DNA of 64,000 nt, from positions 314,677 through 378,676 of the forward strand of contig NZ_JANIOF010000003.1 in NCBI RefSeq assembly GCF_024733555.1, in the 5' to 3' direction. Made by a program: the position numbers and the translations under genes. How positions within the stretch are numbered: the stretch's first letter is position 1; every line of letters starts with the position of its first letter. The DNA is from Paenibacillus sp. SC116 (GTDB lineage: Bacteria > Bacillota > Bacilli > Paenibacillales > Paenibacillaceae). A model generated the notes under the pieces. The model saw only the letters and a list, made by a program, of their open reading frames with translations. It did not search any database and was not told the DNA's origin. This document shows positions 53,523-61,966 of the stretch, in pieces.

Positions 53523-54734
53523 TTACAGCCATTCCAGTAGCATTCCGCCAAGGGCGCCGACGATAACGACGGCCCAAGGCGGGATGCGCCAGTGCGTGAG
53601 CAGCACGAATAGGGCTGCTGCGAGCGCGAAGTCGGCCGGTGCTTGCACGGTCGACGTCCAGAGCGGCGTGTATAGTGCCGCGATGAGAATGCCTACGACG
53701 GCGGCGTTGACGCCAAAGAGGGCACCTTGTGCGCGCGAGTTCACGCGTAGAGCGCTCCAGAATGGGAGCGCTCCGACGATGAGCAGGAACGCGGGTAAGA
53801 AGATCGCGATTGTTGCTACAATTGCACCTAGCCAGCCTTGAGCTGCTGCTCCAATATAGGCCGCGAAGGTGAACAGTGGGCCTGGTACGGCTTGCGCAGC
53901 TCCATAGCCAGCTAAGAAGTCTGCTTTGTCGAGCCATCCTGTGGGCACGACTTCACGTTCAAGCAAAGGCAGTACGACATGGCCGCCGCCAAATACAAGT
54001 GAGCCAGCTCGAAACATGCTATCGAATAAGGCCATAAACCAGCCGCCTATGCCTGCCTGACGCAGGAGCGGTAGAGCCACAAGCAATAAGCCAAACAGCG
54101 ATAAGCAAATAATCGCTGTCCGACGGCTAATTGGCACACGGACATGCTCCAGTTTGGGCATTTCCTTGTGCCTATACATCCAGACGCCGGCACAGCCAGC
54201 GGCCGCGATGACAAATACTTGAGCCAAGGCTGTCTGCCACAGCAGGACAGCGGCCGCGGCCGCCACGGCGATGGTGGCGCGCCCACGGTCTGGCGCTAGC
54301 TTCGTGCCCATGCTCCATATGGCATGGGTAACAATGGCCACGGCCACCAGCTTCAGGCCGTGGATCCACCCTGCACTTGCGATGCTGGAACCTTGCATCG
54401 CCAACGCGAATAGGGCTAACGCTGCTGCGGACGGCAGCGTAAAGCCAAGCCATGCGGCTATGCCACCAAGCAGGCCGCCGCGCAGCACACCAATACCGAT
54501 GCCGACTTGGCTGCTCGCCGGCCCTGGCAGGAACTGACACAGCGCTACTAAGTCAGCGTAGCTGCGCTCATCGATCCATTTGCGTCGCAGCACATATTCT
54601 TCGTGAAAATAGCCAAGATGCGCGACAGGACCTCCAAAGGAGGTCAGGCCTAGCTTCAAGGCGAACAGAAATATTTTTAGTAGGTTTCGTTCTGTTGGAA
54701 CCGCTATCGTTCTAGCGTGTTCGGATTGTGACAT
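53523..54734 (-). CDS. chrA: Chromate transporter (CHR family)
   Basis: The 403-residue protein is a two-domain CHR carrier. The first domain has FGGPVAHLGYFHEE and FLPGPASSQVGI, the second FGGGHVVLPLLEREVV and AVPGPLFTFAAY, the repeated signature of ChrA. It effluxes chromate in characterised members. The region is visibly GC-richer than its neighbours (for instance GCCGCGGCCGCC), with many GC-ending codons, which hints at recent transfer. AAAAGGAGAAC precedes ATG. It ends in the terminator shared with the MFS gene. Confidence 0.9.
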   Translation of the reverse strand: MSQSEHARTIAVPTERNLLKIFLFALKLGLTSFGGPVAHLGYFHEEYVLRRKWIDERSYADLVALCQFLPGPASSQVGIGIGVLRGGLLGGIAAWLGFTLPSAAALALFALAMQGSSIASAGWIHGLKLVAVAIVTHAIWSMGTKLAPDRGRATIAVAAAAAVLLWQTALAQVFVIAAAGCAGVWMYRHKEMPKLEHVRVPISRRTAIICLSLFGLLLVALPLLRQAGIGGWFMALFDSMFRAGSLVFGGGHVVLPLLEREVVPTGWLDKADFLAGYGAAQAVPGPLFTFAAYIGAAAQGWLGAIVATIAIFLPAFLLIVGALPFWSALRVNSRAQGALFGVNAAVVGILIAALYTPLWTSTVQAPADFALAAALFVLLTHWRIPPWAVVIVGALGGMLLEWL

Positions 54735-54934
54735 GCTGTTCTCCTTTTGCGATAATGATTCTTCTATGATGATAGTTGCCTTCTCATTTTAGCCAAATAA
54801 GCTTCTGTAATAAAGAGTTTATAGACTTAAGAACTATAGATTTTAAAATAAACCAATAATTTCATGGATATTTACATTTATACAACTATAATTGAATGGA
54901 TGAATTATTAAACATATATAACACGGGGGAAAAC

Positions 54935-57394
54935 ATGAAAAAGAGAATAGCAACATTGCTATCGGTAACACTTGCATTTAGCACCTTGTTAAGCGCATTA
55001 GCAGCACCAGCGAGCGTTCAAGCAGCTGTAGCGAATGAAGGTGTGCAAGTAAAGAATACTGCTGCATTTAAAGATGTAGAATCACATTGGGCAAAAGAAA
55101 AAATTGCAGAGTGGGCATCCCAAGGCGTAATATCTGGCGCATCTGCAAATGAATTCAAGCCGAATCAACAAGTAACGCGTGCGGAGTGGGCAGCCATCGT
55201 AAACCGCATGTTCCAGCTTAACGAACAGAAGCCGCAAGCTTACACAGATGTACCAGCAGGAGCTTGGTATGCGGACGCTGTAAATACGGCGACAACAGCA
55301 GGATATATGAAAGGATATACGGACTTTACATTTAAACCGAATGCAACGCTTACGCGTCAAGAAGCGGTAGCTTCCTTGTCCCGCTTGTTGAAATGGAAGA
55401 CAAACAGCACGGCACTAACGTATAAAGACAGCGTAGATATCCAACCATGGGCGGCATCATCGGTTTCCGAAGCCGTCTATCTAGGTGTTGTTAAAGGCTA
55501 CGAAGAAGGTACGTTCAAGCCGAATCAATCGCTGACGCGTGCAGAAGCGGTTAGCATGCTAGATCGTGCATTCGATACATATGGTGTATGGTATGGGCAA
55601 GCGGGTACATATGGCGCTAAAACGAAGCAAGAACAAGAAACAATCAACGGAAACGTTATCGTTAACGTATCAGGCGTTACTCTACAGAACGTACATATTA
55701 AAGGCGATCTCATCCTTACACAAGGTGTAGGCGAAGGAGATGCTGCTCTTAACAATGTGAAGGTAGATGGCAAAACGCTTGTATATGGTGGTGGTAAAAA
55801 CAGTATTCATGTAAACGATAGCGTACTTTCACATGTTACCGTAAACAAGAAAGATGGTATTGTGCGCTTCATGGTAAAGGGTGCATCTACCGTTCAAGAG
55901 CTAATACTGCAATCACCGGCAATCGTTGATGTACAAGATAATGCCAAGATAGTGAAGCTGCAATTGTCTGAAACGCTTAAGGCTCAATCCGAAGTCCAGC
56001 TAAATGGTGTATTCCCATCGGTTATGGTGAGCACTTACGGCAGCAATCTGAAGCTGGCACAAGGTGCTATTCAGCAGTTGACTGTAAGTAAAGGAGCAGT
56101 AGGAACGAAGATTGAAGCTGCTAAAGATGTAACGATTGAATCTTTGATTATCCATGCAGGAACAAACGTAACTGGCCAAGCAGTGATTAAGCAGGTAACA
56201 CTAAATGCTGCGGGCGTTAGTTTTGCTGCTGCTCCAAAAGAGTGGAAGCTAGGAGAGAATGTTAACGCAGATACGCTTGTAACTGTAGCTGGTAAAGAAA
56301 CGAAAGCTGGGGACCTGATTAAGTCGACAACCACTACTGGTGGAGGCGGCGGATTTGGTGGTGGTTTCCCATCTGGCGGAGGCGGTTCTAACGGCGGCGT
56401 CACACCAGAGAAGCCAGGCGGTAATGGTGGTCAGGAAAATAATTCGGTAGTAAAGCTCACTAAAGAAGTTTTTAGTGTAGGCGAAGTCGTATATGGTACA
56501 AGCAGCAAGCAAGGAACCGTGTATGTTGTTCAGGAAAGTTGGGCAGATAAAGGTATTGAGGAATGGGAATGGTTAATTAATACAAGTTCTAGCACGGCTA
56601 AAAAAACTGAGGTTCAACCAGATGGTTCATTTTTTGTTACTCATGACTCTATAATAACTGATGAGTATGTTGCTATTGTTGTGGACGAGAATAAGAAATA
56701 TCATCACAGTGACAAATTCTATATTTGGTGGACGCATAACAGATTTGAATTTCATTCTTCATATCAGTTTCCTCCAGGATATGGTCTAACAGTAGAACAC
56801 TATGCACTTCTGTTTTCACATCCGATTAAAGTGAAAGAACATGTTGATATCCGAAAATCGGTTATGGTTGCAACTTACGAAGATCCTACATATAGACCGA
56901 TTGGTGATGATGTGAAAATAGAAATCAATAAATCTAATATTCGAATTATTCCGTCAACTAAGCTAACAAATAACTGGATTTCATTTAAATTACTGCCTGA
57001 TGCAGTAACATCCAGAATTAATGGCGCTTCGAATCATTTGGCTGTCAGTGATAAGCATCCATCAATGATTCGAGTAGATTTCCCAGGAATGAAATGGGAC
57101 TCGTTTTATGTTTTCGAGAGAAAAGGAACGAAAATTTCGGTTGTAGCTGATAAACCTGTAGTTCTGCATTTTACTCCAGGCTATGGCAAACTAAATGATA
57201 TAGATGAGTTGGTGCGACAAGGTTTGGGAAGAAAAATAGTATTCGATGACCAGAATGTAGGTCAAATCCAGTTCATCGATACAAGTGATCTTCCAGTAAA
57301 TCAGTATTGGCTTTATTCACCAACGGATAACATTTATTACTTACTCGACAATGATAATTCTCATACAAATATGACTGTAAATATACTTGCTTAA
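54935..57394 (+). CDS. S-layer homology (SLH) domain surface protein
   Basis: The ATG at 54935 follows GGGGGAAA; the 819-residue product has a signal peptide ending near PASVQA. Three SLH domains follow (about residues 40-95, 103-160 and 168-225, each with FKPN or FKPNQ and LTR). A repeated beta-rich segment (about 230-450, GNVIVNVSGVTLQNVHIKGDLIL) could be a beta-helix. A Gly-rich linker (about 470-505) leads to a C-terminal domain I do not recognise. It is anchored to secondary wall polymers. A terminator lies at 57471-57500. Confidence 0.88.
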   Translation: MKKRIATLLSVTLAFSTLLSALAAPASVQAAVANEGVQVKNTAAFKDVESHWAKEKIAEWASQGVISGASANEFKPNQQVTRAEWAAIVNRMFQLNEQKPQAYTDVPAGAWYADAVNTATTAGYMKGYTDFTFKPNATLTRQEAVASLSRLLKWKTNSTALTYKDSVDIQPWAASSVSEAVYLGVVKGYEEGTFKPNQSLTRAEAVSMLDRAFDTYGVWYGQAGTYGAKTKQEQETINGNVIVNVSGVTLQNVHIKGDLILTQGVGEGDAALNNVKVDGKTLVYGGGKNSIHVNDSVLSHVTVNKKDGIVRFMVKGASTVQELILQSPAIVDVQDNAKIVKLQLSETLKAQSEVQLNGVFPSVMVSTYGSNLKLAQGAIQQLTVSKGAVGTKIEAAKDVTIESLIIHAGTNVTGQAVIKQVTLNAAGVSFAAAPKEWKLGENVNADTLVTVAGKETKAGDLIKSTTTTGGGGGFGGGFPSGGGGSNGGVTPEKPGGNGGQENNSVVKLTKEVFSVGEVVYGTSSKQGTVYVVQESWADKGIEEWEWLINTSSSTAKKTEVQPDGSFFVTHDSIITDEYVAIVVDENKKYHHSDKFYIWWTHNRFEFHSSYQFPPGYGLTVEHYALLFSHPIKVKEHVDIRKSVMVATYEDPTYRPIGDDVKIEINKSNIRIIPSTKLTNNWISFKLLPDAVTSRINGASNHLAVSDKHPSMIRVDFPGMKWDSFYVFERKGTKISVVADKPVVLHFTPGYGKLNDIDELVRQGLGRKIVFDDQNVGQIQFIDTSDLPVNQYWLYSPTDNIYYLLDNDNSHTNMTVNILA

Positions 57395-57470
57395 GTATCA
57401 ACACGCATCTTTCAGATTTTTGTTCAACAAGACAAGCCCCTTCGTTTACAATATATACGACACCAAGTTT

Positions 57471-57500
57471 AGGGCCGAGGATCATACCTCGGCTCTTTCT
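57471..57500 (+). terminator. Rho-independent terminator
   Basis: AGGGCCGAGG at 57471-57480 pairs with CCTCGGCTCT at 57487-57496, then TTCT. Confidence 0.75.
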
Positions 57501-57534
57501 GCATCATTAGCCGAATAATTAAAGGAGCGTGTTT

Positions 57535-58167
57535 ATGTCAGCGAACACGGATGCAATGGTTTGGAAGCAAAGATTAAGAGAGCTTGGTGAGATGTGGTTA
57601 AGACCCCGAGAAGTGATGCGTGAACATATGCGAGTAACCAAGTCAGATGGGTTTTCATTGCTGCTCGTAGTCATCAGCTCATTTTTCGGAACGCTGGATG
57701 GCTATGCCAAGGATGGTATGGGGGATCATTCATCGCTAGGCACGATCATCCTGCTCGCCTTTGTTGTCGGGATTATTAGCGGCATTATCAGCTTTTATAT
57801 TAGCAGCTTTCTTATGCTATGGATTGGGACGATGCTCGGGGGGACTGCCGATAGCCAAGAAATTCGTGCTGTTAATGGGTTGGCTGGATACGGACCGCAG
57901 GCCATTGTAGGGTTACTATGGATTCCATCTCTTTTTATTTTTGGCAAACAAGTATTTACAACGACAGCTACTGGTTTCTTAGTAGCAGGATGGGCTGCTC
58001 TTATCGCGATTGTTGGCTTTGTAATCGTAATATGGAGCTTTGTTATATTGGTCGTTGGTATTTCAGAAGCACATCAGTTTTCTAAAAAAAGAGCGTTGGC
58101 AACGATACTCCTGCCTGTTATTCTCATTTTCTTCATAGCTATACTTCCTGCTACAATGCTAGGTTAG
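57535..58167 (+). CDS. Yip1-domain membrane protein
   Basis: The ATG at 57535 follows AAAGGAGCG and gives 210 residues. The protein has five helices, with the first polar segment (LRELGEMWLRPREVM) and the Yip1-type pattern of two helices around a Gly-rich loop (MLWIGTMLGGTADSQEIRAVNGLAGYGPQ). Yip1 proteins in bacteria are uncharacterised. No partner is obvious. Confidence 0.75.
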   Translation: MSANTDAMVWKQRLRELGEMWLRPREVMREHMRVTKSDGFSLLLVVISSFFGTLDGYAKDGMGDHSSLGTIILLAFVVGIISGIISFYISSFLMLWIGTMLGGTADSQEIRAVNGLAGYGPQAIVGLLWIPSLFIFGKQVFTTTATGFLVAGWAALIAIVGFVIVIWSFVILVVGISEAHQFSKKRALATILLPVILIFFIAILPATMLG

Positions 58168-58315
58168 TCAATGATTTACTTACTTCTCAGCATCATAATA
58201 ACGGTTCCGACATGTATTTAAAAATAAAGTCATCATTAATCATCATCACAATCCATCTATGAAATGTATATCCTTTCCACTTGTGCGCAAACTACGCGTA
58301 CAGGAGGTGAGGGCG

Positions 58316-58990
58316 ATGTGTCGTCAATTATCACTCAGTACGGACTATTCGGAGCTAGAGTCAACGTTCAAGCTTGATGAATCGAGAATTGCTTATCGTC
58401 CGCGCTATAACATAAGACCAACTCAGCTTATTCCCATCATTATGGAGCAGGAAGGACGAAGAGTGCTGGATGCTTATCGTTGGGGACTGGTGCCCTTCTG
58501 GGCGCCAGACGCGATCAATGCGAATTTAACAGCGGTTGCGGAAAATTCATCATACTTTAGAATGGTGGAGCGCCGACGCTGCCTTATTCCTTGTAACGGA
58601 TTGTACTATTGGCGTAAGCACGAGAAGCGAATGCATCCGGTTCGAGTCGTTTTGCAGACAGGGGGAATTTTCGGTATCGCAGGGCTTTATGAATGTTGGC
58701 GCAGTCCACAAGGCGAAGATCATTACAATTGTACAATCGTGATGTCTCGCGCAAATCGGACGGTATCAGAATTTGATTCCCGGATGCCAGCTATACTGGA
58801 TCGTGATGAGATGGAAGCTTGGCTTCAACCGAGTTCCTTGGAACTAGATTACTTGAATCGATTGTTAAAGCCAATTGATGATGAACGGTTGCATCTTTAC
58901 CCAGTATCACCGCTTATTCAATATGAGCACCATGATGATAGTCGTTGCATAGAAGAGATGGATTTAAAGCGTGCATGGATAAAAGCTTAG
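58316..58990 (+). CDS. Divergent SRAP (YedK/HMCES-like) protein
   Basis: The ATG at 58316 follows AGGAGGTGAGG and yields 224 residues with Cys2, the nucleophile that crosslinks to abasic sites after Met removal. Family segments are PRYNIRPTQLIPII, YRWGLVPFWAPDAINAN, RRRCLIPCNGLYYW and SRMPAIL. Compared with YedK, Asn75 is kept, but the DNA-contacting Arg77 (NAR) reads Asn, the catalytic Glu105 (FYEW) reads Tyr and His160 (HDRMP) reads Asp. Gly3 (MCGR) reads Arg. It is probably a diverged paralogue with altered or lost turnover. Confidence 0.85.
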   Translation: MCRQLSLSTDYSELESTFKLDESRIAYRPRYNIRPTQLIPIIMEQEGRRVLDAYRWGLVPFWAPDAINANLTAVAENSSYFRMVERRRCLIPCNGLYYWRKHEKRMHPVRVVLQTGGIFGIAGLYECWRSPQGEDHYNCTIVMSRANRTVSEFDSRMPAILDRDEMEAWLQPSSLELDYLNRLLKPIDDERLHLYPVSPLIQYEHHDDSRCIEEMDLKRAWIKA

Positions 58991-59071
58991 ATTTAATGCA
59001 TGGAGAGGTTTATCTATCTAAATGTAGAACAGAACATATGCAGAGTATACCGAATAACAAACGAACAAAGA

Positions 59072-59106
59072 AAAGCAGGCCCTTCCTCTATGGGAGAGCC
59101 TGCTTT
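59072..59106. terminator. Bidirectional terminator
   Basis: AAAGCAGGC from 59072 pairs with GCCTGCTTT ending at 59106, with inner CTTCC/GGGAG. It lies between convergent genes. Confidence 0.8.
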
Positions 59107-59131
59107 CTATTTTCAACATCTGAAATGAAGA

Positions 59132-59959
59132 TTAACGTCTTGCTCTTATTTTCATTCCGAACCATAACAGTAACGTACAGAAAAGGGCAATAGTTATGCT
59201 AATAAGTACGATCCGAATAATCGGCTGATTCGATGATGTGTCATCGGAAGTGCCAATCATTCTGGTGCCCATTGCACTTGAGCCGCCGTCACGATCCGAA
59301 TGCTCATTTTGAATCTGGTATTGTTTCAAAGCCTTAATTATAGGTGCAGACTGTATAGCTTCATCATTAGGGACTCCAAACGATTGAAGGTCTTGATTAG
59401 GCGAGGCAATGGCAACGAGCTCTTGTTGGGTTTCGCCCAGCTTGACGATATATTTGTCGGACTTATCGGTAACGAGAATATAGGGATTGTTGCCTACAGC
59501 AGGGAGTTGCTGTAACGCTGACTTTACATAGCTGGAATCACCGCCAAAGGATTCGAGCTGATAGCCAGAAGAAGTCTTGCTTACTCGCAAAAAGGACATG
59601 GCCTGTTGATCGCTGTATACGATAAATTCCCATTGTTCAGTAGGACGAATGACATCTTGAAATGTGTTGGATGTAGAAAGGCTAAGTTGTTGGGGGTCAA
59701 TTAGATACACGGGGAATCCTTCACCGATAGTTATATTCTGTACCTCTCGCGCAGTTGAATAACCGTATCCATGCGGGTCTTTGCTAACGGCTTCAATAAA
59801 CAATGGACGGGCCTCATTTTCTATATAGCTTTGTACCTCTGCTGGAATCGACTGTGATTTAAATGCGTCCACCGTGTGAATGAAGGGCGTGCCTATGAAT
59901 AGGGACACAAATGTGATGAACGTCAGTGTCATTGCGGATGTAATTGTTCTTCTCATCAT
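59132..59959 (-). CDS. Membrane-anchored extracytoplasmic protein of unknown function
   Basis: The 275-residue protein has an N-terminal signal or helix (about 8-28) and a C-terminal helix (about 247-268) ending in basic KIRARR. Between them lies an extracytoplasmic domain of about 215 residues with alternating beta segments, and a Ser/Gly/Asp-rich stalk near the C-terminus. No family is recognised. It starts 13 bases after the papain-like protease gene with GGAGGTGGAGG, so the two are clearly one operon. It could be a propeptide, inhibitor or anchor for the protease. Confidence 0.6.
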   Translation of the reverse strand: MMRRTITSAMTLTFITFVSLFIGTPFIHTVDAFKSQSIPAEVQSYIENEARPLFIEAVSKDPHGYGYSTAREVQNITIGEGFPVYLIDPQQLSLSTSNTFQDVIRPTEQWEFIVYSDQQAMSFLRVSKTSSGYQLESFGGDSSYVKSALQQLPAVGNNPYILVTDKSDKYIVKLGETQQELVAIASPNQDLQSFGVPNDEAIQSAPIIKALKQYQIQNEHSDRDGGSSAMGTRMIGTSDDTSSNQPIIRIVLISITIALFCTLLLWFGMKIRARR

Positions 59960-59972
59960 TTTCCTCCACCTC

Positions 59973-60542
59973 CTATTTAAACTTGTAAAGATCTTTTAAG
60001 CCCCACCGCCAAGTCTGATTATAGGAACTTCCTCCTTTGAATTCGGTATAGCGCATCGATGTTTTTCGGCCGACAAGAGGATCCATATAGTTGATCATGT
60101 CATTACCCCCGACCGAATCGTAACCATAAATAACGACGACATGTCCACCTCCAGTGCTCCATTGCCAAGACACATAGACAGGCCGGCTGTTATTGTCAAT
60201 TTGCGTTTTTATATCGGAATAGGTAAGAGCTCCATCATACAGCCAGCTCGATATTCCAAATTGGACAAGTCCGTTTTGTGTTTCTTGTGCGCTAGCGGAA
60301 ACGTCCGAGCATGTAGAAGTACCTTTGACTGCTTTGGCGATATCGCATTGTGAAATATGTTTACCGTAGTATTTGAGAATACTGGCACTGGCTCCTGCCC
60401 AACACCATAAGCTCTGTTCTTGCTTGACTGCAGGATAGGAAGGGATATTTGTAGCTTGTACTTGAGCAACCATCGTAATGGTAAATACGGCGCAGAATGC
60501 AGAAATGAGAATTATCATTTTCTTCCATTTACTTGCAACCAT
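59973..60542 (-). CDS. Secreted papain-like cysteine protease (C39-like fold)
   Basis: The ATG at 60542 follows AAGGGGGAG and gives 189 residues. A signal peptide (KWKKMIILISAFCAVFTITMVAQVQA region) precedes a small domain with the Cys in QSLWCWAGASASILKYYG near residue 45 of the mature part, His in GGGHVVVIYGYD and a downstream Asp in MDPL. It matches the papain-like C39/AvrRpt2 type. No ABC exporter with C39 is nearby, so it is not a bacteriocin leader peptidase. Target unknown. An ECF-type promoter candidate lies upstream. Confidence 0.78.
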   Translation of the reverse strand: MVASKWKKMIILISAFCAVFTITMVAQVQATNIPSYPAVKQEQSLWCWAGASASILKYYGKHISQCDIAKAVKGTSTCSDVSASAQETQNGLVQFGISSWLYDGALTYSDIKTQIDNNSRPVYVSWQWSTGGGHVVVIYGYDSVGGNDMINYMDPLVGRKTSMRYTEFKGGSSYNQTWRWGLKDLYKFK

Positions 60543-60594
60543 AGAGCTCCCCCTTAATTTGGATTTAATAGGATATTTAAGTGATACATTACTA

Positions 60595-60623
60595 TTAACG
60601 AGCATAAGGAAACAGATGTTTCA
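60595..60623 (-). promoter_or_regulatory. ECF-type promoter candidate of the protease operon
   Basis: On the minus strand TGAAAC (60623-60618) and CGTTAA (60600-60595) are 17 bases apart, similar to sigma-W/X promoters. The -10 departs from CGTATA. Confidence 0.4.
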
Positions 60624-60780
60624 CGTTCTTCTAAAAAAATCCAAACATTTTACATGAACTTATGAAATTAACCTCAATTTCTCACTGTTTTCTAATCTTA
60701 CTCTCACGGCCTTCTTTGTTTCGATCTTTAAAGTAAGGATTAAGAGAACGACAAAGGGAATTATTGGGGAGGAAAATAAA

Positions 60781-61965
60781 ATGAAGATTGTTATGATACC
60801 GTCTGGTTTTAAAGAATGTTTAGATGCTGAGGAAGTTGCAATTGCAATGCAGGAAGGTGTTTGTCGATTTAATCCGTTAGCAGATATCGCAGTGATTCCA
60901 ATGATCGATGGTGGCGAAGGGTTCGCAAAGACGATTATTAACATAAAAAAAGGCACGTTGATTCATAAAAAAGTAATCGGTCCAGTAGGAAAGATTGTTA
61001 ACAGTCATTTTGGTGTATATACCGATGAATGTGGTAAAAAGACCGCTGTTATTGAAATGGCTGCGGTAGCGGGTTTGAAGCTTGTGCCGCGCAATCAACG
61101 CAATCCGTTGTGGACGACGACTTATGGGGTTGGGCAGTTGATTTCAGCTGCAATGGACTTGGAAGTGGACAATATTTTGATCGGATGCGGAGACTCAGGA
61201 ACTTCAGATGGCGGTGCTGGAATGGCTCAAGCGTTAGGCCTTCGCTTCCTTGATAAGAACGGAGCAGAGATGGTCGTACGTGGAGGCGGAGACTTGAGGC
61301 GGGTGGCAGATATGGATTTGTCTCAATTGGATGGACGTTTGCGTAAAGTCAATATTGATGTGGCGTGCAATTGGCACAATGTACTGTGCGGCGAGAAAGG
61401 TGTGGCACGAGTATTTGGTCCGCAAAAAGGTGCAACGGAGGAAGAGGTGGAACAGTTATCATCTGCCTTTGATACGTATGCAGAACTGATTCAAGAACAT
61501 CTTGATCTTGATGTACGTCAATCTCCAGGCAGCGGTGCTTCAGGTGGACTTGGTGCTGGGCTAGTTGCTTTTACAGGTGCGAGATTGCATCCGCGCTATG
61601 ATGTCATTATGAAATATATTCAAATTGAAGAGACGATTGAGCAAGCAGATGTTGTGTTGACAGCGGAAGGATGCTTGGACTTCCAAACGCCAAATGGCAA
61701 GATACCATCGGAGGTTGCTCGTATTGCGAAGAAGCATGGAATTCCAGTTATTGCGATAACAGGTACAATCGGCAAAGATGCGCATGTGAACTATGATAGT
61801 GGAATTGATGCATTTATGAGTATTATTCAGAAGCCAATTTCACTGGAAAAGGCAATGAATAAAGCATCCGTTTGGATTGCAGATAGTGTGGAGGCTTCCA
61901 TGCGCTATATTCGGATAGGTTATCAGATTGCGCAGCGTGAGCAGCATCAAGGAGGAATTATGTAG
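60781..61965 (+). CDS. glxK: Glycerate kinase (GarK/GlxK family)
   Basis: The 394-residue enzyme starts MKIVMIPSGFKECLDAEEVA, the variant of the family's SFKG motif. PMIDGGEGFAK, GCGDSGTSDGGAGMAQALG and PGSGASGGLGAGL are its binding and catalytic loops. It phosphorylates glycerate to 2-phosphoglycerate (or 3-phospho). GGGGAGGAAAA precedes ATG. The SLC13 permease gene starts one base after its stop, so they share an operon and probably the same carbon substrate. Confidence 0.92.
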   Translation: MKIVMIPSGFKECLDAEEVAIAMQEGVCRFNPLADIAVIPMIDGGEGFAKTIINIKKGTLIHKKVIGPVGKIVNSHFGVYTDECGKKTAVIEMAAVAGLKLVPRNQRNPLWTTTYGVGQLISAAMDLEVDNILIGCGDSGTSDGGAGMAQALGLRFLDKNGAEMVVRGGGDLRRVADMDLSQLDGRLRKVNIDVACNWHNVLCGEKGVARVFGPQKGATEEEVEQLSSAFDTYAELIQEHLDLDVRQSPGSGASGGLGAGLVAFTGARLHPRYDVIMKYIQIEETIEQADVVLTAEGCLDFQTPNGKIPSEVARIAKKHGIPVIAITGTIGKDAHVNYDSGIDAFMSIIQKPISLEKAMNKASVWIADSVEASMRYIRIGYQIAQREQHQGGIM

Positions 61966-61966
61966 G

